NCBI GenBank assembly: GCA_003235575.1
Contig: QJVW01000149.1
Coordinates: forward strand, 1 to 50,042
Reading direction: 5' to 3'
Length of the DNA: 50,042 nt
From: Candidatus Eiseniibacteriota bacterium
GTDB lineage: Bacteria; Eisenbacteria; RBG-16-71-46; SZUA-252
The notes beneath the pieces were generated by a model. The model did not search any database. It saw only the letters and a list, made by a program, of their open reading frames with translations, and had not been told where the DNA came from. Positions 9,035-19,162 of the stretch are shown here, piece after piece. Position 1 is the first letter of the stretch. Each line of letters opens with the position of its first letter. Position numbers and translations under genes: made by a program.

Positions 9035-10845
9035 GCTTCCTCCTCGACCGCGCGGATCGCGGCCCGGGAGAGGGCGCGGTGCGCCGCGCGATTGGCGGCG
9101 CGGTCCGTCCTCACCTCGAGAATCGTGCTGGCGCCGCCGCGAAGGGAAGCCGCCGCGCGATCGCGCAGATCCTCCGGGGTCGCGACGCGCGCGTAGGCAA
9201 CGTCGTAGAGCGCCGCCGCGCGCGCGACATCGAGGCCGTGCGGCGTTCCGAAGAGCCGCTCGAACGATTCGTCGTGCTCCGCGAGCGGGAGGAACGAGAA
9301 GATGCCTCCGCCGTCGTTGTTCACGACGACCAGCGTGATCCGCGCCCTTCCTTCGCGAAGCGCGGCAAGGCCGGTCAAATTGTGGTGGAACGAGAGATCG
9401 CCCACGACGGCGAGGACCGGTTCTTCTGCGGCCGCGCTGGCGCCGAGCGCGCTCGATACCACGCCGTCGATCCCGTTCACGCCCCGGTTGGCCAGAACGC
9501 GCACGCGCTCCGACCGACCGGGGGCCGTGCTGTCGAGATCACGCACGACCATGGAATTGCCGACGTAGAGCATCCCGTCCTCCGGCAGGGCGTCCAGAAG
9601 CGCGGGAAAGACAGATTCCTCGCCCAGACCGGGGGCGCCGGCCAGGTGCCGCTCCAGGGCGGATCGAGCGGCGCGCTCGGCCCGGGCGAACCCGGCGTTC
9701 CACGAGGCGAGCGGCTCGGCTTCCGGCCGGAGCGCCTCGGCCAGCGCGGCGGCGAACGGCGCGGACGGCGCGGCGAAGACCTCGCTCAAGCGGCGCGACG
9801 GATCGCGCCAGGCGCCGGCGGCGTCGACCGCGAGACGCACGTCGTTCGCGTGGCGCGCGGCGTAGAGGTGGTAGGCCTTGGAGGTGAGCGGCGCGCCGAA
9901 TTGGAGCACGGCCTCCGGCTCTTCGCGGGCGGCGAAGCGCGTCGATCGAAGGAACAGGTCGTACGCCCCGAAGATCGAGGCGCGATCGTGCGGTCCGTAT
10001 CGAAGGGACGAGAGCGGATCGGCCAGCACGGGATACCCCGTGACCTTCGCCAGGCGCACGATCGCCTCGGCGAACCCGGACTCGTAGTCGTCAGGGCCGC
10101 AGACAATCAGCCCGCGGCGTCGCGCGCGCAGAACCTGGGCGGCACGGCGTGCGGCCGACGCCGTCTGGCCGCGGTCGTGGCCTTCCGGCTCGGCGGGTCG
10201 CGGCGGGAGCGCGTCGCGCCGCGGCAGCTCGCGGGCCAGCGATTCCGGATCGGGCAGAAGCGGTTCGCGGAAGGCGAAATTGAGGTGCACGGGACCCGCG
10301 GGGGGGCCGCCGGCGACGTGGGCGGCGCGCGTTCCGAGCGAGGCGACGTAGCGAAGCGCCTCGTCGCCGGGGGAAGGCACGCCGACTTCGCAAAACCACC
10401 GAACGCCCGTACCGAAGAGTTCGATCTGGTCGATCGTCTGCGGGGCGCCCGTGTCGCGCAGTTCCGGCGGACGGTCCGCGGTCAGGAGAAGGAGCGGCGC
10501 CCGCCCATGGAACGCTTCGAGCGCGGCGGGATGGAGATTGGACGCGGCGGTTCCCGAGGTGGTCACGACGGCGACGGGACGGCGCGATGCCTTGGCGAGC
10601 CCCAACGCGAAGAACGCCCCGGCACGCTCGTCGATCGCCACGTGGATCCTCAGGCCGGAGCGTTCCAGGGCCACGGCGAGCGGAGCGCTTCGGGATCCGG
10701 GCGCGATCACGGCGTCGCGCACGCCGGCGGTCACGATCGCGAGGGCGAAGGCCCCCGCCCAGCGCGCGTTCCGAAGGCCGGTCTCCGCGCCGGTGTCCGC
10801 GGCGCCGCCGTGCCGCGGTCCGGCGTCAGGCGTGGTCGAATGCAT
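9031..10845 (-). CDS. menD: SEPHCHC synthase MenD (thiamine-diphosphate enzyme)
   Basis: MenD adds 2-oxoglutarate to isochorismate through a thiamine-bound succinyl semialdehyde. The 604-residue protein has the three-domain ThDP layout: [15 protein letters not shown] near residue 45, [17 protein letters not shown] with the catalytic glutamate, [13 protein letters not shown], and late in the chain [14 protein letters not shown] followed by [10 protein letters not shown] for Mg-ThDP binding. ATG at 10845 overlaps the end of menF by 20 bases, indicating translational coupling. Confidence 0.96.
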   Translation of the reverse strand: MHSTTPDAGPRHGGAADTGAETGLRNARWAGAFALAIVTAGVRDAVIAPGSRSAPLAVALERSGLRIHVAIDERAGAFFALGLAKASRRPVAVVTTSGTAASNLHPAALEAFHGRAPLLLLTADRPPELRDTGAPQTIDQIELFGTGVRWFCEVGVPSPGDEALRYVASLGTRAAHVAGGPPAGPVHLNFAFREPLLPDPESLARELPRRDALPPRPAEPEGHDRGQTASAARRAAQVLRARRRGLIVCGPDDYESGFAEAIVRLAKVTGYPVLADPLSSLRYGPHDRASIFGAYDLFLRSTRFAAREEPEAVLQFGAPLTSKAYHLYAARHANDVRLAVDAAGAWRDPSRRLSEVFAAPSAPFAAALAEALRPEAEPLASWNAGFARAERAARSALERHLAGAPGLGEESVFPALLDALPEDGMLYVGNSMVVRDLDSTAPGRSERVRVLANRGVNGIDGVVSSALGASAAAEEPVLAVVGDLSFHHNLTGLAALREGRARITLVVVNNDGGGIFSFLPLAEHDESFERLFGTPHGLDVARAAALYDVAYARVATPEDLRDRAAASLRGGASTILEVRTDRAANRAAHRALSRAAIRAVEEEA

Positions 10846-12232
10846 CGCGCATCACCGAGAACTTTCCTTCGGTCTCCTTCCATTCCAGGAACGGATCGGA
10901 ACCCGCCACCAGACCCGCGCCGGCGCCGAGGAGCGCGCGCTGGTCCGAGAGGAAGGCGCAGCGGAGCGCGACGGCGAAGTCCCCGTCTCCGCCCGCGGTC
11001 ATCCAGCCCACCGCCCCGGCGTACCAACCTCGGTCTCCCGGTTCGTGGGCCGCGATCCACGCCAACGCGGCGTCGCGCGGTGAGCCCGCGACGGCAGGGG
11101 TCGGATGGAGCCGTTCGGCGATGCTGAGGACGTGCGTCCCGAGCGGCGTCGTTCCCGTGATACGCGTCCGCAGGTGGAGCAGCGTACGCAGCCGCTGGAT
11201 TTCCGGAACTTCGTCGGTGGTCAACTCGGTCGTGAACGGCGCCAATCCGTCGCGGATGTGCCGCACCACGATCGCGTGTTCCCACTGGTCCTTCGCGCTC
11301 GCGCGCAGATTCGCCACCGCGCGAGCCTCCGCGCCCGGCTCCGCGGGACGCGGCGCCGTGCCCGCCACCGCGTCCGACGAAACACGAACGCCGCGAAGCG
11401 AAACGAGCCGTTCCGGGCTCGCGCCGACGAGAAGGGCGTTGCGGCCGAAGTCGAACAGGAAGCGATAGCAGTCCGCGTGACGGTCGTGCAGACGGGTGAG
11501 GAGTTCGAGCGGGTCGAAGCCCTCGGGCAGCGGCTGGGCGACGCGGCGGGCGAGGACGACCTTCTCGATCGCGCCCGACGCGATGCCTTTCATGGCGTCC
11601 GTCACGGCCGACTCCCAGTCCTCGCGCCGGGCCAGCGACTCCTCGCGCGCGCCGGGGGGCCTCTCGATGCCCACCGTGCTCGGCGCCGGCCGCTCCTCGC
11701 CGGCCGCGACCCCGCCGTCCGTATCCTGGTCGGATCGCCAGACGATCCGCACCGGGCCGACGTCCCGGCGCAGGTGAAGCAACACGCGGGGCACGACGAA
11801 CGTCGCCGCCTCGAATCCCGAACCCCAGCCGCCGTCGGCGTCGAACGCGAATCCGCCGGCCGCGACGAGGTAGGTCTCGGGCCGGGGACCTCGCGGCGCT
11901 CCGGTCAACGTTGCCTTGCGCGCCAGTTCGCTGATCCACGCGCGCGCGCGAACGAATCGCTCCGGGCCGCGGCCGTGGAACCACGCGACCGCGCCCCAGC
12001 CAAGGACCAGCCCCCCTTCGGCGTCTTCCCAGTAGAAGTGGGGCAGCCCGGGGTGGCCGAGCCGAGCCGCCCGCAGCGCCCCGAGGCCGAACGCGGCGGC
12101 ACGCTCGATGCGGCCGCTCAGGACGGGCACGGGTTCGGGCAACGGCTCCAGCGGCGGCGCCCCGGGAGGCGTCGCGGTGCGGCTTCGCAAATCGAGGCGA
12201 AGGGATGTCGGAGACAGGATTGGGGTGGTCAC
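10826..12232 (-). CDS. menF: Isochorismate synthase MenF
   Basis: MenF converts chorismate to isochorismate and commits it to menaquinone. The 468 residues have an N-terminal divergent half and a C-terminal chorismate-binding domain with KVVLARRV, LVGASPERLVSL, VAGTAPRP, LHLRTRITG, LHPTPAVAG and GWYAGAVGW. It is the first gene of the minus-strand men operon. The start is GTG at 12232, since no in-frame ATG lies near the promoter. A salicylate-forming MbtI type or EntC would share the motifs, but the downstream menD fixes the role. Confidence 0.94.
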   Translation of the reverse strand: MTTPILSPTSLRLDLRSRTATPPGAPPLEPLPEPVPVLSGRIERAAAFGLGALRAARLGHPGLPHFYWEDAEGGLVLGWGAVAWFHGRGPERFVRARAWISELARKATLTGAPRGPRPETYLVAAGGFAFDADGGWGSGFEAATFVVPRVLLHLRRDVGPVRIVWRSDQDTDGGVAAGEERPAPSTVGIERPPGAREESLARREDWESAVTDAMKGIASGAIEKVVLARRVAQPLPEGFDPLELLTRLHDRHADCYRFLFDFGRNALLVGASPERLVSLRGVRVSSDAVAGTAPRPAEPGAEARAVANLRASAKDQWEHAIVVRHIRDGLAPFTTELTTDEVPEIQRLRTLLHLRTRITGTTPLGTHVLSIAERLHPTPAVAGSPRDAALAWIAAHEPGDRGWYAGAVGWMTAGGDGDFAVALRCAFLSDQRALLGAGAGLVAGSDPFLEWKETEGKFSVMRDAFDHA

Positions 12233-12270
12233 GGCCCGCCGAGTATACGGACGGGGGAGCGGCCCGGCAA
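12233..12270 (-). promoter_or_regulatory. Promoter of the menFDHBACE operon
   Basis: On the minus strand TTGCCG (12270-12265), a 17-base spacer and TATACT (12247-12242, five of six bases of the consensus) form one of the best promoter matches in the window. Only 9 bases separate the -10 box from the GTG at 12232, so the mRNA should have almost no leader and no room for a Shine-Dalgarno sequence. Confidence 0.7.
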
Positions 12271-12343
12271 CCGGCAGTCCCGGCGTCGCTTCGCCACGGT
12301 GGAATCCAGGATGGGGGGCTCATCGGCCGGCGCAATTCAGGTG

Positions 12344-12378
12344 TTGGCGGGGACTCGAGGCTAGGCTAGATTGCCGCG
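12344..12378 (+). promoter_or_regulatory. Promoter of the metal transporter gene, predicted leaderless
   Basis: TTGGCG (12344-12349), 17 bases, TAGATT (12367-12372), then 6 bases to the ATG at 12379. This is the same layout as at ispG. Confidence 0.55.
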
Positions 12379-12993
12379 ATGGATTCGAACGCGATCTCGT
12401 TGGCTCCGCTCCTCCTCGGCCTGGGGCTGGGGCTGCGGCACGCCATCGACCCCGATCACATCGCGGCGATGGGCACGATCGTCTCGCGGGAGCCGTCAAC
12501 CGGCCGGGCCGCGCTGTTGGGCGCCTCGTGGGGCTTGGGTCACTCCGTCTCCCTGTTCGCGGCCTCGATCGTGATCATCGCCCTCGATATTCCCATCCCC
12601 GCGCGGATTGCCTCCATTCTGGAGCTCCTGGTCGCGGCGATGCTGATCGCGCTCGGGGTCCAATCGCTTGTCCGCGCGTTCGACCCGAAGCCGCGCACGC
12701 CCGTCGTCACGGCCCGGCGCCCGTTTCTGGTCGGGCTGGTCCACGGATTGGCCGGAAGCGGGGGCCTGGCGCTCCTCGTTCTGCCGGGACTGCGCGATTC
12801 GCTGACGGCGTTTTCCTTCGTCGGCCTCTTCGCCCTCGGCTCCGCGGGCGGCATGGCGATCTGGAGCGCGGCCCTGGCGTGGCCGCTCGGAAAGATCCCT
12901 CGCCGGCACGCGCGGTCGGGGAAGTGGATCGGGTCCGTATCGGGTTTGGCGAGCGTCCTTTGTGGGATCGTCATCGTCATGCAAATCGCTTGA
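12379..12993 (+). CDS. NicO/RcnA/UreH-like nickel or cobalt transport family membrane protein
   Basis: The product is a small polytopic membrane protein of 204 residues with about six hydrophobic segments. Residues near 20-28 read RHAIDPDHIAAM, which matches the His-x4-Asp-His metal-selection motif in the first helix of nickel/cobalt transporters. A second histidine-bearing segment, ASWGLGHSVSLF, and a third, VGLVHGLAGSGGLALL, are also typical of the NicO/UreH group. Whether it imports or exports, and which metal, cannot be told here. It is transcribed alone from its own leaderless-type promoter. Its stop overlaps a -35-like box for the respiratory operon that follows. Confidence 0.8.
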   Translation: MDSNAISLAPLLLGLGLGLRHAIDPDHIAAMGTIVSREPSTGRAALLGASWGLGHSVSLFAASIVIIALDIPIPARIASILELLVAAMLIALGVQSLVRAFDPKPRTPVVTARRPFLVGLVHGLAGSGGLALLVLPGLRDSLTAFSFVGLFALGSAGGMAIWSAALAWPLGKIPRRHARSGKWIGSVSGLASVLCGIVIVMQIA

Positions 12994-13018
12994 CGACCCC
13001 AAAGGCATGTGACATAGT
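12990..13018 (+). promoter_or_regulatory. Candidate promoter of the act-cox operon
   Basis: TTGACG (12990-12995) and CATAGT (13013-13018) are 17 bases apart. The -10 box falls inside the Crp/Fnr-type palindrome, which would make that site repressing. An alternative is that the true promoter lies further down, between the palindrome and the GTG at 13088. Confidence 0.35.
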
Positions 13019-13023
13019 TCACA
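13008..13023 (+). promoter_or_regulatory. Crp/Fnr-family operator TGTGA-N6-TCACA
   Basis: The 16 bases TGTGACATAGTTCACA form a perfect inverted repeat identical to the core consensus bound by Crp and close relatives in the Crp/Fnr family. It lies in an AT-rich island in otherwise GC-rich DNA, 64 bases before the first gene of the respiratory operon. The sequence match is seen directly; the identity of the regulator is inference, as no Crp-like gene is in the window. Confidence 0.6.
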
Positions 13024-13087
13024 AAGTTTTTACCGTGCGTCGTCACTTTCGCGCCCTTCTGGTACCAAGGAGGTATCGTATCCCGCG

Positions 13088-13603
13088 GTGGGCCCTTTGA
13101 CCGGAAACCGCATCCTCCCGATTCTCGTGGTGGCTGTGTTGGGCGCCGGCGCGTGGACGTTCTTCGACTCGTTCAGCAACGTCGGATACGCGCCCGAACA
13201 GCCCATACCCTTCAGCCACACCATTCACGCGGGCACGAACAAGATTCCCTGCCTCTACTGCCACGGTCCCGCCGAGCGTTCGCGTCACGCGACCGTGCCG
13301 GCATCCAACGTCTGCATGAACTGTCACACCGTGGTTGCGACCGATAAGCCGAACATTCAGACACTCACCAACATGGTGAACGCGCAGCAGTCGGTGCCCT
13401 GGGTTCGGGTTCACCGTCTGCCGGACCACGTCTATTTCCCGCACAAGTGGCACGTCGCGAAGGGGATCGCCTGTCAGCAATGCCACGGCCCCGTCGAGAC
13501 GATGGACGTCGTGAAGCAGGTCGCCCCGTTGAAGATGGGGTGGTGCATCAGCTGCCACCGTCAGAACCAGGCCACGCAGGAGTGCAGCGCATGTCACATG
13601 TAG
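13088..13603 (+). CDS. actA: Alternative complex III pentahaem cytochrome c subunit ActA
   Basis: ActA belongs to the quinol:cytochrome c/oxidase oxidoreductase that replaces the bc1 complex. The 171 residues have one N-terminal membrane helix (about residues 9-26) and five CXXCH haem motifs: CLYCH, CMNCH, CQQCH, CISCH and CSACH. It faces the outside of the cytoplasmic membrane. GTG at 13088 is the start; an unusually strong AAGGAGGT at 13067-13074 sits 13 bases upstream, a little far. It heads a tightly overlapping operon and its last 13 bases overlap actB. Confidence 0.94.
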   Translation: MGPLTGNRILPILVVAVLGAGAWTFFDSFSNVGYAPEQPIPFSHTIHAGTNKIPCLYCHGPAERSRHATVPASNVCMNCHTVVATDKPNIQTLTNMVNAQQSVPWVRVHRLPDHVYFPHKWHVAKGIACQQCHGPVETMDVVKQVAPLKMGWCISCHRQNQATQECSACHM

Positions 13604-16600
13604 TCGGCAACGGGCCCAAGAAGTACTGGACCAGTCTGGCCGATCGCGAAGGGCGACTGCCGTCGGCGGAGTCGACCGGTGAATTCAAGACGCCGAGCGA
13701 AACGCCGACCGCGTTGCCGTCACGGCGCGAATTCCTGAAGCTCCTGAGCGCCGGCGCGGCGTTCGCCGCGGCCGGATGCGCGCGCAAGCCGGTCGAAAAG
13801 GTTCTGCCGTACCTGAGGGCGCCGGAAGAGATCACGCCGGGCAACGCGGTGTACTACGCGACCACCTGCGGCGAGTGTCCCGCGGCGTGCGGCGCCGTCG
13901 TCAAGACCCGCGAAGGACGGCCGATCAAGTTGGAAGGAAACCCCGACCATCCCCTGACCGGCGGCGGACTCTGCGCGCGCGGCCAGGCGAGCGTTCTGAA
14001 TCTCTACGATCCCGACCGCCTGCGGTCGCCGAGCATCGTCGATCGCACCACCGGGGCGGTTCGCGCCGCGACGTGGGGCGAACTCGACAAGAAGGCCGTG
14101 CTGGGCCTGAAGCAGGCGGCGGAGCAGGGCAAGGCCGTCATTCTACTGACCGGAACGATCACAAGCCCGTCGACCCTCGCGCTGATCGACGGATTCCTCG
14201 CATCGTTCCCGAGCGCCGAACATGTCGTCTACGAACCGGTCTCCTCCGACGCGCTCGCGCGGGCGCAGGAATCCTGCTACGGCGAACGGATCATTCCGGG
14301 CTTGGACTTCGGCAAGGCCGACGTCGTCGTTTCGCTCGGCTCCGATTTCCTCGGGACGTGGCTCTCGCCGGTCGAATTCGCGCGGGCGTTCTCGAGCCGT
14401 CGCCGGCCGGAGTCCGGAGCGATGGCGCGACTCGTGGTCATCGAGTCGTCGATGAGCCTTACCGGAACCAACGCCGATCAGCGCCTGCGCGTTCGGCCCG
14501 AACATCTCTATCCCGTGGCGATGGCGCTGGCGAACGAGCTGCTGGTGCGCGAGCCGCGCGGCCCGCTCGCCGCCGATGCCGTGATCGTGAATGCCGTCCG
14601 CACCTTCCGCGCCAACGGCGTCGAGGCGGCCGCCGGCATTCCGGAGGGCTCGCTCGCCGCGCTGGCGAACCGTCTCTGGGAGGCGCGGGGCCGCGGCCTG
14701 ATCCTCGCGGGGCCGCAGGCGGCGCCGGCGGCGCACGCGGTGGGCCTCCAGGTCGCCGTGAATCTCTTGAACAGCGCGCTCGGCAACGAGGGCGTGACCC
14801 TCGACGCCTCGACGGCGTCCCGGCAGTCGGCCGGTTCCGAAGAGGCCGTGACGCGGCTCGTGGAACGGATGCGGGCCGGCGACATCGGCGCGCTCTTGGT
14901 TCACGGCGTGAACCCGGCCTATTCGTTGCCTGGAGCGGTCGGATTCGCGGAGGCGGCGAAGCGCGTGGGGTTCGTGGCGTCCTTCGCCGATCGGGCGGAC
15001 GAGACCGCCATGCTCTCCGACATCATCTCGCCCGACACGCACTTCCTCGAATCATGGAACGATCACGAGCCGCGGCGCGGCGTCTGGTCCCTGACGCAGC
15101 CGGCCATCGCGCCGCTCTATGACGTCCGTCCCTTCCAGGAGACCCTGCTCGCGTGGTGCCGTTACGTGGGCACGGGGCCGTTCGCGACCATCACGGCCAC
15201 CTGGCACGACTGGCTACGCGACCGCTGGCGCCGCGAGGTCTACCCCGCCGCCGACGCGGCGGCGCCGTTCGAACTCTTCTGGGAAGGCGCGCTGCGCGAG
15301 GGCGTCGTGCGCACCGGCAAGCCGGCATCGGGACCCCGGTCGTTCCGGTCCGGCGCGCTGACGACGCTGCCCGAGTGGACGGCGCCCGCGGAGGGCTCGC
15401 TGTCGCTCGTCCTCTACCCGTCGGTCTCGCTCTACGACGGGCGGAGCGCGAACAACGCCTGGATCCAGGAAGTGCCCGATCCGGTCACGAAGATTTCGTG
15501 GGACAACGTGGTCCTGATCGCGCCGTCGCGCGCCCGGGATCTCGGCCTTCTCGGCGCCACGGAAAACCACCTTTCGGCCGAGGTCCTCACCGTGGACGCC
15601 GGCCACGCGTCGTTCGACCTGCCGGTTCAGGTGCAGCCGGGACTCCATCCCGACGTCATCGCCATCGCCATCGGCTACGGCCGCCGCGCGGCGGGACGCA
15701 TTGGAAACGGCGTGGGGCAGAACGCCTACGCGCTGGCGCAGGCGACGGGCGGGCGCATCGGGACGGCGGGCATTCCGGTGAAGATCAATCCGACCGGGAA
15801 GCGGGCCACGGTCGCGATGTCGCAGGGCCACCAATCGACGGAAGAGCGCCCGATTCTCTTCGAGACGTCGTTCGCCGAATACCAGAAGGACCCGCACGCG
15901 GGGAACGGCTCCCACGGGCATCTGCCCAGCATGTGGTCCCGTCACAAGTACGCGGGCCACAAATGGGGGATGGCGATCGATCTGACCGCCTGCATCGGCT
16001 GCAGCGCCTGCATGGTGGCCTGCCGCTCCGAGAACAACATCCCGGCCGTCGGCAAGAAGGTCGTGCTCCAGGGTCGCGAGATGGACTGGATCCGTATCGA
16101 TCGCTACTACTCGGGCGATCCCGAGAATCCGGAGACCGCGCACCAGCCGATGCTTTGCCAGCACTGCGAGAACGCGCCCTGCGAGACGGTATGCCCGGTG
16201 CTCGCCACGACGCACTCTTCCGAGGGGCTGAACGTGCAGACGTACAACCGCTGCGTCGGCACCCGGTATTGCTCGAACAACTGTCCGTACAAGGTTCGCC
16301 GGTTCAATTGGTGGGAATACAGCGACGTGAAGGAGAAGTCGCTGCGGCTGGTCCTGAATCCCGACGTGACGGTGCGCACCAAGGGCATCATGGAGAAGTG
16401 CACGTTCTGCGTGCAGCGCATTCGTGATGGAAAGGAACGCGCGAAGGCGCTCGGCGTGCCGCTGCCGGATGGCGACATCCAAACCGCGTGCATGCAGACC
16501 TGCCCGACGAACGCGATCGTGTTCGGCGACCTGAACGATCCGAACAGCCGCGTCGCCAAGCTGGCCAAGAACGAGCGCGGGTTCACCGTGCTCGAGGAGC

Positions 16601-16665
16601 TGAACACGCTGCCGTCGATCACCTACCAGACGAAGGTCCGGAATCGCGAGGGAGAGGGCGCATGA
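13591..16665 (+). CDS. actB: Alternative complex III iron-sulfur/molybdopterin-like subunit ActB
   Basis: The 1024-residue fusion has a large molybdopterin-oxidoreductase-like part (B1) and a C-terminal ferredoxin part (B2, about 790-1024). Twin arginines at 45-46 and Cys63 in [12 protein letters not shown] suggest Tat export and a lipoprotein anchor. B2 starts with [11 protein letters not shown] at residue 801 and continues with [24 protein letters not shown] and CTFC/CMQTC. This matches the four-cluster arrangement known for ActB. B1 keeps a Cys motif C93-x2-C96-x3-C100 with C128. ATG at 13591 is chosen because AGGAG lies about 8 bases upstream; the frame opens earlier, at 13447, but only inside actA. 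Confidence 0.94.
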   Translation: MSHVVGNGPKKYWTSLADREGRLPSAESTGEFKTPSETPTALPSRREFLKLLSAGAAFAAAGCARKPVEKVLPYLRAPEEITPGNAVYYATTCGECPAACGAVVKTREGRPIKLEGNPDHPLTGGGLCARGQASVLNLYDPDRLRSPSIVDRTTGAVRAATWGELDKKAVLGLKQAAEQGKAVILLTGTITSPSTLALIDGFLASFPSAEHVVYEPVSSDALARAQESCYGERIIPGLDFGKADVVVSLGSDFLGTWLSPVEFARAFSSRRRPESGAMARLVVIESSMSLTGTNADQRLRVRPEHLYPVAMALANELLVREPRGPLAADAVIVNAVRTFRANGVEAAAGIPEGSLAALANRLWEARGRGLILAGPQAAPAAHAVGLQVAVNLLNSALGNEGVTLDASTASRQSAGSEEAVTRLVERMRAGDIGALLVHGVNPAYSLPGAVGFAEAAKRVGFVASFADRADETAMLSDIISPDTHFLESWNDHEPRRGVWSLTQPAIAPLYDVRPFQETLLAWCRYVGTGPFATITATWHDWLRDRWRREVYPAADAAAPFELFWEGALREGVVRTGKPASGPRSFRSGALTTLPEWTAPAEGSLSLVLYPSVSLYDGRSANNAWIQEVPDPVTKISWDNVVLIAPSRARDLGLLGATENHLSAEVLTVDAGHASFDLPVQVQPGLHPDVIAIAIGYGRRAAGRIGNGVGQNAYALAQATGGRIGTAGIPVKINPTGKRATVAMSQGHQSTEERPILFETSFAEYQKDPHAGNGSHGHLPSMWSRHKYAGHKWGMAIDLTACIGCSACMVACRSENNIPAVGKKVVLQGREMDWIRIDRYYSGDPENPETAHQPMLCQHCENAPCETVCPVLATTHSSEGLNVQTYNRCVGTRYCSNNCPYKVRRFNWWEYSDVKEKSLRLVLNPDVTVRTKGIMEKCTFCVQRIRDGKERAKALGVPLPDGDIQTACMQTCPTNAIVFGDLNDPNSRVAKLAKNERGFTVLEELNTLPSITYQTKVRNREGEGA

Positions 16666-18062
16666 ACGAGCCCGTCGCCGCGTCCCTGGGCGAGCCGCCC
16701 CTCATCGATCACCGGAAGACGTTCGCCGACGTCACGGCCGACGTCGCCGCTCCCACGGAGCGGATGCCGGGGATGATGTGGAAGGCCGCGTTCGGCGTGG
16801 CCGTGGTGCTGGTGATCCAGATGGTCGCGACCATCGGCTATCAGTTCGTGAACGGCCTCGGCATCCTGGGCATCATGCACCCCGTCGGCTGGGGAACGTA
16901 CATCACCAACTTCGTCTTCTGGATCGGTATCGGCCATGCCGGCACGCTGATTTCCGCGATTCTGCATCTCTTCCGCCAGCGGTGGCGCACCGCGATCAAT
17001 CGTTCGGCGGAGGCGATGACGATCTTCGCGGTCATGACGGCGGGCCTCTTCCCGCTGATCCACGTAGGCCGTCCGTGGTTCGCCTACTGGCTGGTGCCGT
17101 ATCCGAACTGGCGGCTTCTCTGGGTGAACTTCCGCTCGCCGCTCGTCTGGGACGTGTTCGCGGTCAGCACCTACTTCACGATCTCGCTCTGCTTCTGGTA
17201 CGTCGGACTCATTCCCGACTTCGCCTCGCTCCGCGACCGATCCACCGGCTGGCGCCGCGCGATCTACGGCATCGCCTCGCTAGGCTGGCGGGGAAGCGAG
17301 CGGCACTGGCAGCACTACGAGCGCGCCTACATGATGCTGGCGGGCCTTTCCACGCCGCTGGTTCTGTCCGTGCACAGCATCGTGTCGTTCGACTTCGCCA
17401 CGTCCATCCTGCCCGGATGGCACACGACCATCTTCCCGCCCTACTTCGTCGCGGGGGCCATCTTCTCGGGATTCGCCATGGTGGTCACGCTGCTGGTGAT
17501 CCTGCGCAAGGTCTTCAAGATGGAGGAGTACGTCACGCTCCTTCACCTGGAGAACATGAACAAGATCATCCTGGTCACGGGCATGATGGTCGGCTACGCC
17601 TACGCGACGGAGTTCTTCATCGCGCAGTACAGCGGCAGCGAATTCGAGCGGTTCACCTTCCTGAACCGGGCCGGCGGCCCCTATCTGTGGGCGTACTGGA
17701 CCATGGTGACTTGCAACGTCGTCGCGCCGCAGGTCTTCTGGTTCAAGAAGTTCCGCCGCAGCATTCCGGTGATGTTCGTGGTCTCGTTGCTGGTCAACGT
17801 GGGGATGTGGTTCGAGCGCTTCACGATCATCATCTCGTCGCTGCATCGCGACTTCCTGCCCGCGAACTGGGGCTACTATCGCTTCACGTTCGCCGACTGG
17901 AGCGTCCTGATCGGATCCTTCGGTTGGTTCTTCATGTGGTTCCTCCTGTTCTGCCGGTTCTTCCCGGCGATCTCGATCGCCGAGGTGAAATCCGTGCTCT
18001 GGACCGCCAAGCAAAACGCGCTACCGGCCGGAAAGCGCGCCGCGGGGGCCGTGCATGATTAA
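16662..18062 (+). CDS. actC: Alternative complex III membrane subunit ActC (NrfD-like)
   Basis: This is the quinol-binding type membrane subunit, an NrfD/PsrC-like protein of 466 residues with about ten hydrophobic helices. The N-terminus is soluble for about 40 residues. Features include [20 protein letters not shown] and, later, [22 protein letters not shown], typical of this subunit. ATG at 16662 overlaps the actB stop as ATGA. It resembles ActF, encoded further down, as expected of the paired membrane subunits. Confidence 0.94.
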   Translation: MNEPVAASLGEPPLIDHRKTFADVTADVAAPTERMPGMMWKAAFGVAVVLVIQMVATIGYQFVNGLGILGIMHPVGWGTYITNFVFWIGIGHAGTLISAILHLFRQRWRTAINRSAEAMTIFAVMTAGLFPLIHVGRPWFAYWLVPYPNWRLLWVNFRSPLVWDVFAVSTYFTISLCFWYVGLIPDFASLRDRSTGWRRAIYGIASLGWRGSERHWQHYERAYMMLAGLSTPLVLSVHSIVSFDFATSILPGWHTTIFPPYFVAGAIFSGFAMVVTLLVILRKVFKMEEYVTLLHLENMNKIILVTGMMVGYAYATEFFIAQYSGSEFERFTFLNRAGGPYLWAYWTMVTCNVVAPQVFWFKKFRRSIPVMFVVSLLVNVGMWFERFTIIISSLHRDFLPANWGYYRFTFADWSVLIGSFGWFFMWFLLFCRFFPAISIAEVKSVLWTAKQNALPAGKRAAGAVHD

Positions 18063-18594
18063 TCTATTTCGCGATCCGCCGCCGCTGCGCGGCGTGCTGG
18101 CGCTCTACGACAATCCCGAATCGCTGCTCCAGGCGGCCGCGCGCGTGCGTGAGCACGGCTTCAAGGGCGCGGACGCGTACACGCCGTATGCCGTGCACGG
18201 CCTGAGTGAGGCGCTGGGAATCAAGAAGTCCTGGGTTCCGTACGTCACGCTCGTCATGGGCCTCTCCGGCGCGGTTTTTGGGCTCCTGTTTCAGATCTGG
18301 ACGTCGGCCATCGACTGGCCGATCAACGTCGGCGGCAAGCCGTTCGTGTCGCTGCCGGCGTTCATTCCCGTGACCTTCGAAGCCGGCGTGCTGCTTGGCG
18401 GTACGACGACGCTCGCGGCGCTCCTCCTGGCGTGCGGCCTGCCGGACTTCCGGACGCCCATTCTGGATCGCGACCTGACGAACGACCGCTTCGCGCTCTT
18501 CATTCCCGAAGGAAGGCACGACTGGAACGAGACGCGCGCCGTCGAATTCCTGAAGTCCACCAACCCCCTCGACGTGCGGGTGATCCGTGGGTAG
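18055..18594 (+). CDS. actD: Alternative complex III subunit ActD (DUF3341)
   Basis: The 179 residues have a cytoplasmic N-terminal domain of about 60 residues starting [18 protein letters not shown], then two membrane helices (about 62-80 and 100-125) and a short tail. This is the layout of the DUF3341 subunit of alternative complex III. It overlaps actC by 8 bases at its start and actE by 8 bases at its end. Confidence 0.92.
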   Translation: MINLFRDPPPLRGVLALYDNPESLLQAAARVREHGFKGADAYTPYAVHGLSEALGIKKSWVPYVTLVMGLSGAVFGLLFQIWTSAIDWPINVGGKPFVSLPAFIPVTFEAGVLLGGTTTLAALLLACGLPDFRTPILDRDLTNDRFALFIPEGRHDWNETRAVEFLKSTNPLDVRVIRG

Positions 18595-19162
18595 GTCCCG
18601 CCGCCTCACGCGGGTGCTGCCCGCGATCGTGCTGGTGCTCGCCGCCGGTTGCTCCACGAAGACCCAACCGACGTTCGAGTACATGCCCGACATGTCGTAC
18701 GGTCCGCGGCTCGCCGCCCAGAACGAGGATCCGAACCGACCGGGTGAGCCGGTGATGCGCATGCCGGTCGAGGGGACCGTGCCGCGCGGCTTCGTGCCGT
18801 ACCGGTACCGGGCCGTCGACAGCCTGCTGGCGCAGGCGGAACTCACGAATCCGCTCCCGCGCTCCGCGGAGGTGCTGGCCCGCGGGCAGAAGATCTACAT
18901 GACCTACTGCGTCGTCTGTCACGGAGAGACGGGCGACGGCCAGGGGTACATCGTGCCGAAGTTCCCGATGCCGCCGTCGCTCTACTCGGACAAGGTCCGG
19001 GGCTGGAACGACGGCCGCATTTTCCATGTCATCACGCGAGGCCAGAATCTAATGCCCTCCTACGCCTCCCAGATCCTTCCGGAGGATCGCTGGGCCGCGA
19101 TCCACTACGTGCGGGTGCTGCAGCGCGCCGCGCACCCGGCGCCCGGAGACGTGACGCCATGA
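18587..19162 (+). CDS. actE: Alternative complex III monohaem cytochrome c lipoprotein ActE
   Basis: The 191-residue precursor has a lipoprotein signal ending in VLVLAAGC with the modified Cys at about residue 22, and one haem site CVVCH near residue 108. Methionines in FPMPPSLYS or NLMPSYA could supply the sixth ligand. It would pass electrons from the complex to the oxidase on the outer face of the membrane. GTG at 18587 starts inside actD. The stop overlaps actF as ATGA. Confidence 0.92.
   Translation: MGRSRRLTRVLPAIVLVLAAGCSTKTQPTFEYMPDMSYGPRLAAQNEDPNRPGEPVMRMPVEGTVPRGFVPYRYRAVDSLLAQAELTNPLPRSAEVLARGQKIYMTYCVVCHGETGDGQGYIVPKFPMPPSLYSDKVRGWNDGRIFHVITRGQNLMPSYASQILPEDRWAAIHYVRVLQRAAHPAPGDVTP

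Noticed and set aside
7930-11127. Very long plus-strand open frame of about 1065 codons
   Set aside because: It is antisense to menB, menH, menD and menF and its product is almost all Arg, Ala, Gly and Pro. It is a GC-driven shadow.
13447-13590. N-terminal extension of actB
   Set aside because: It lies within actA in another frame; the ATG at 13591 has a good Shine-Dalgarno and a typical ActB N-terminus.
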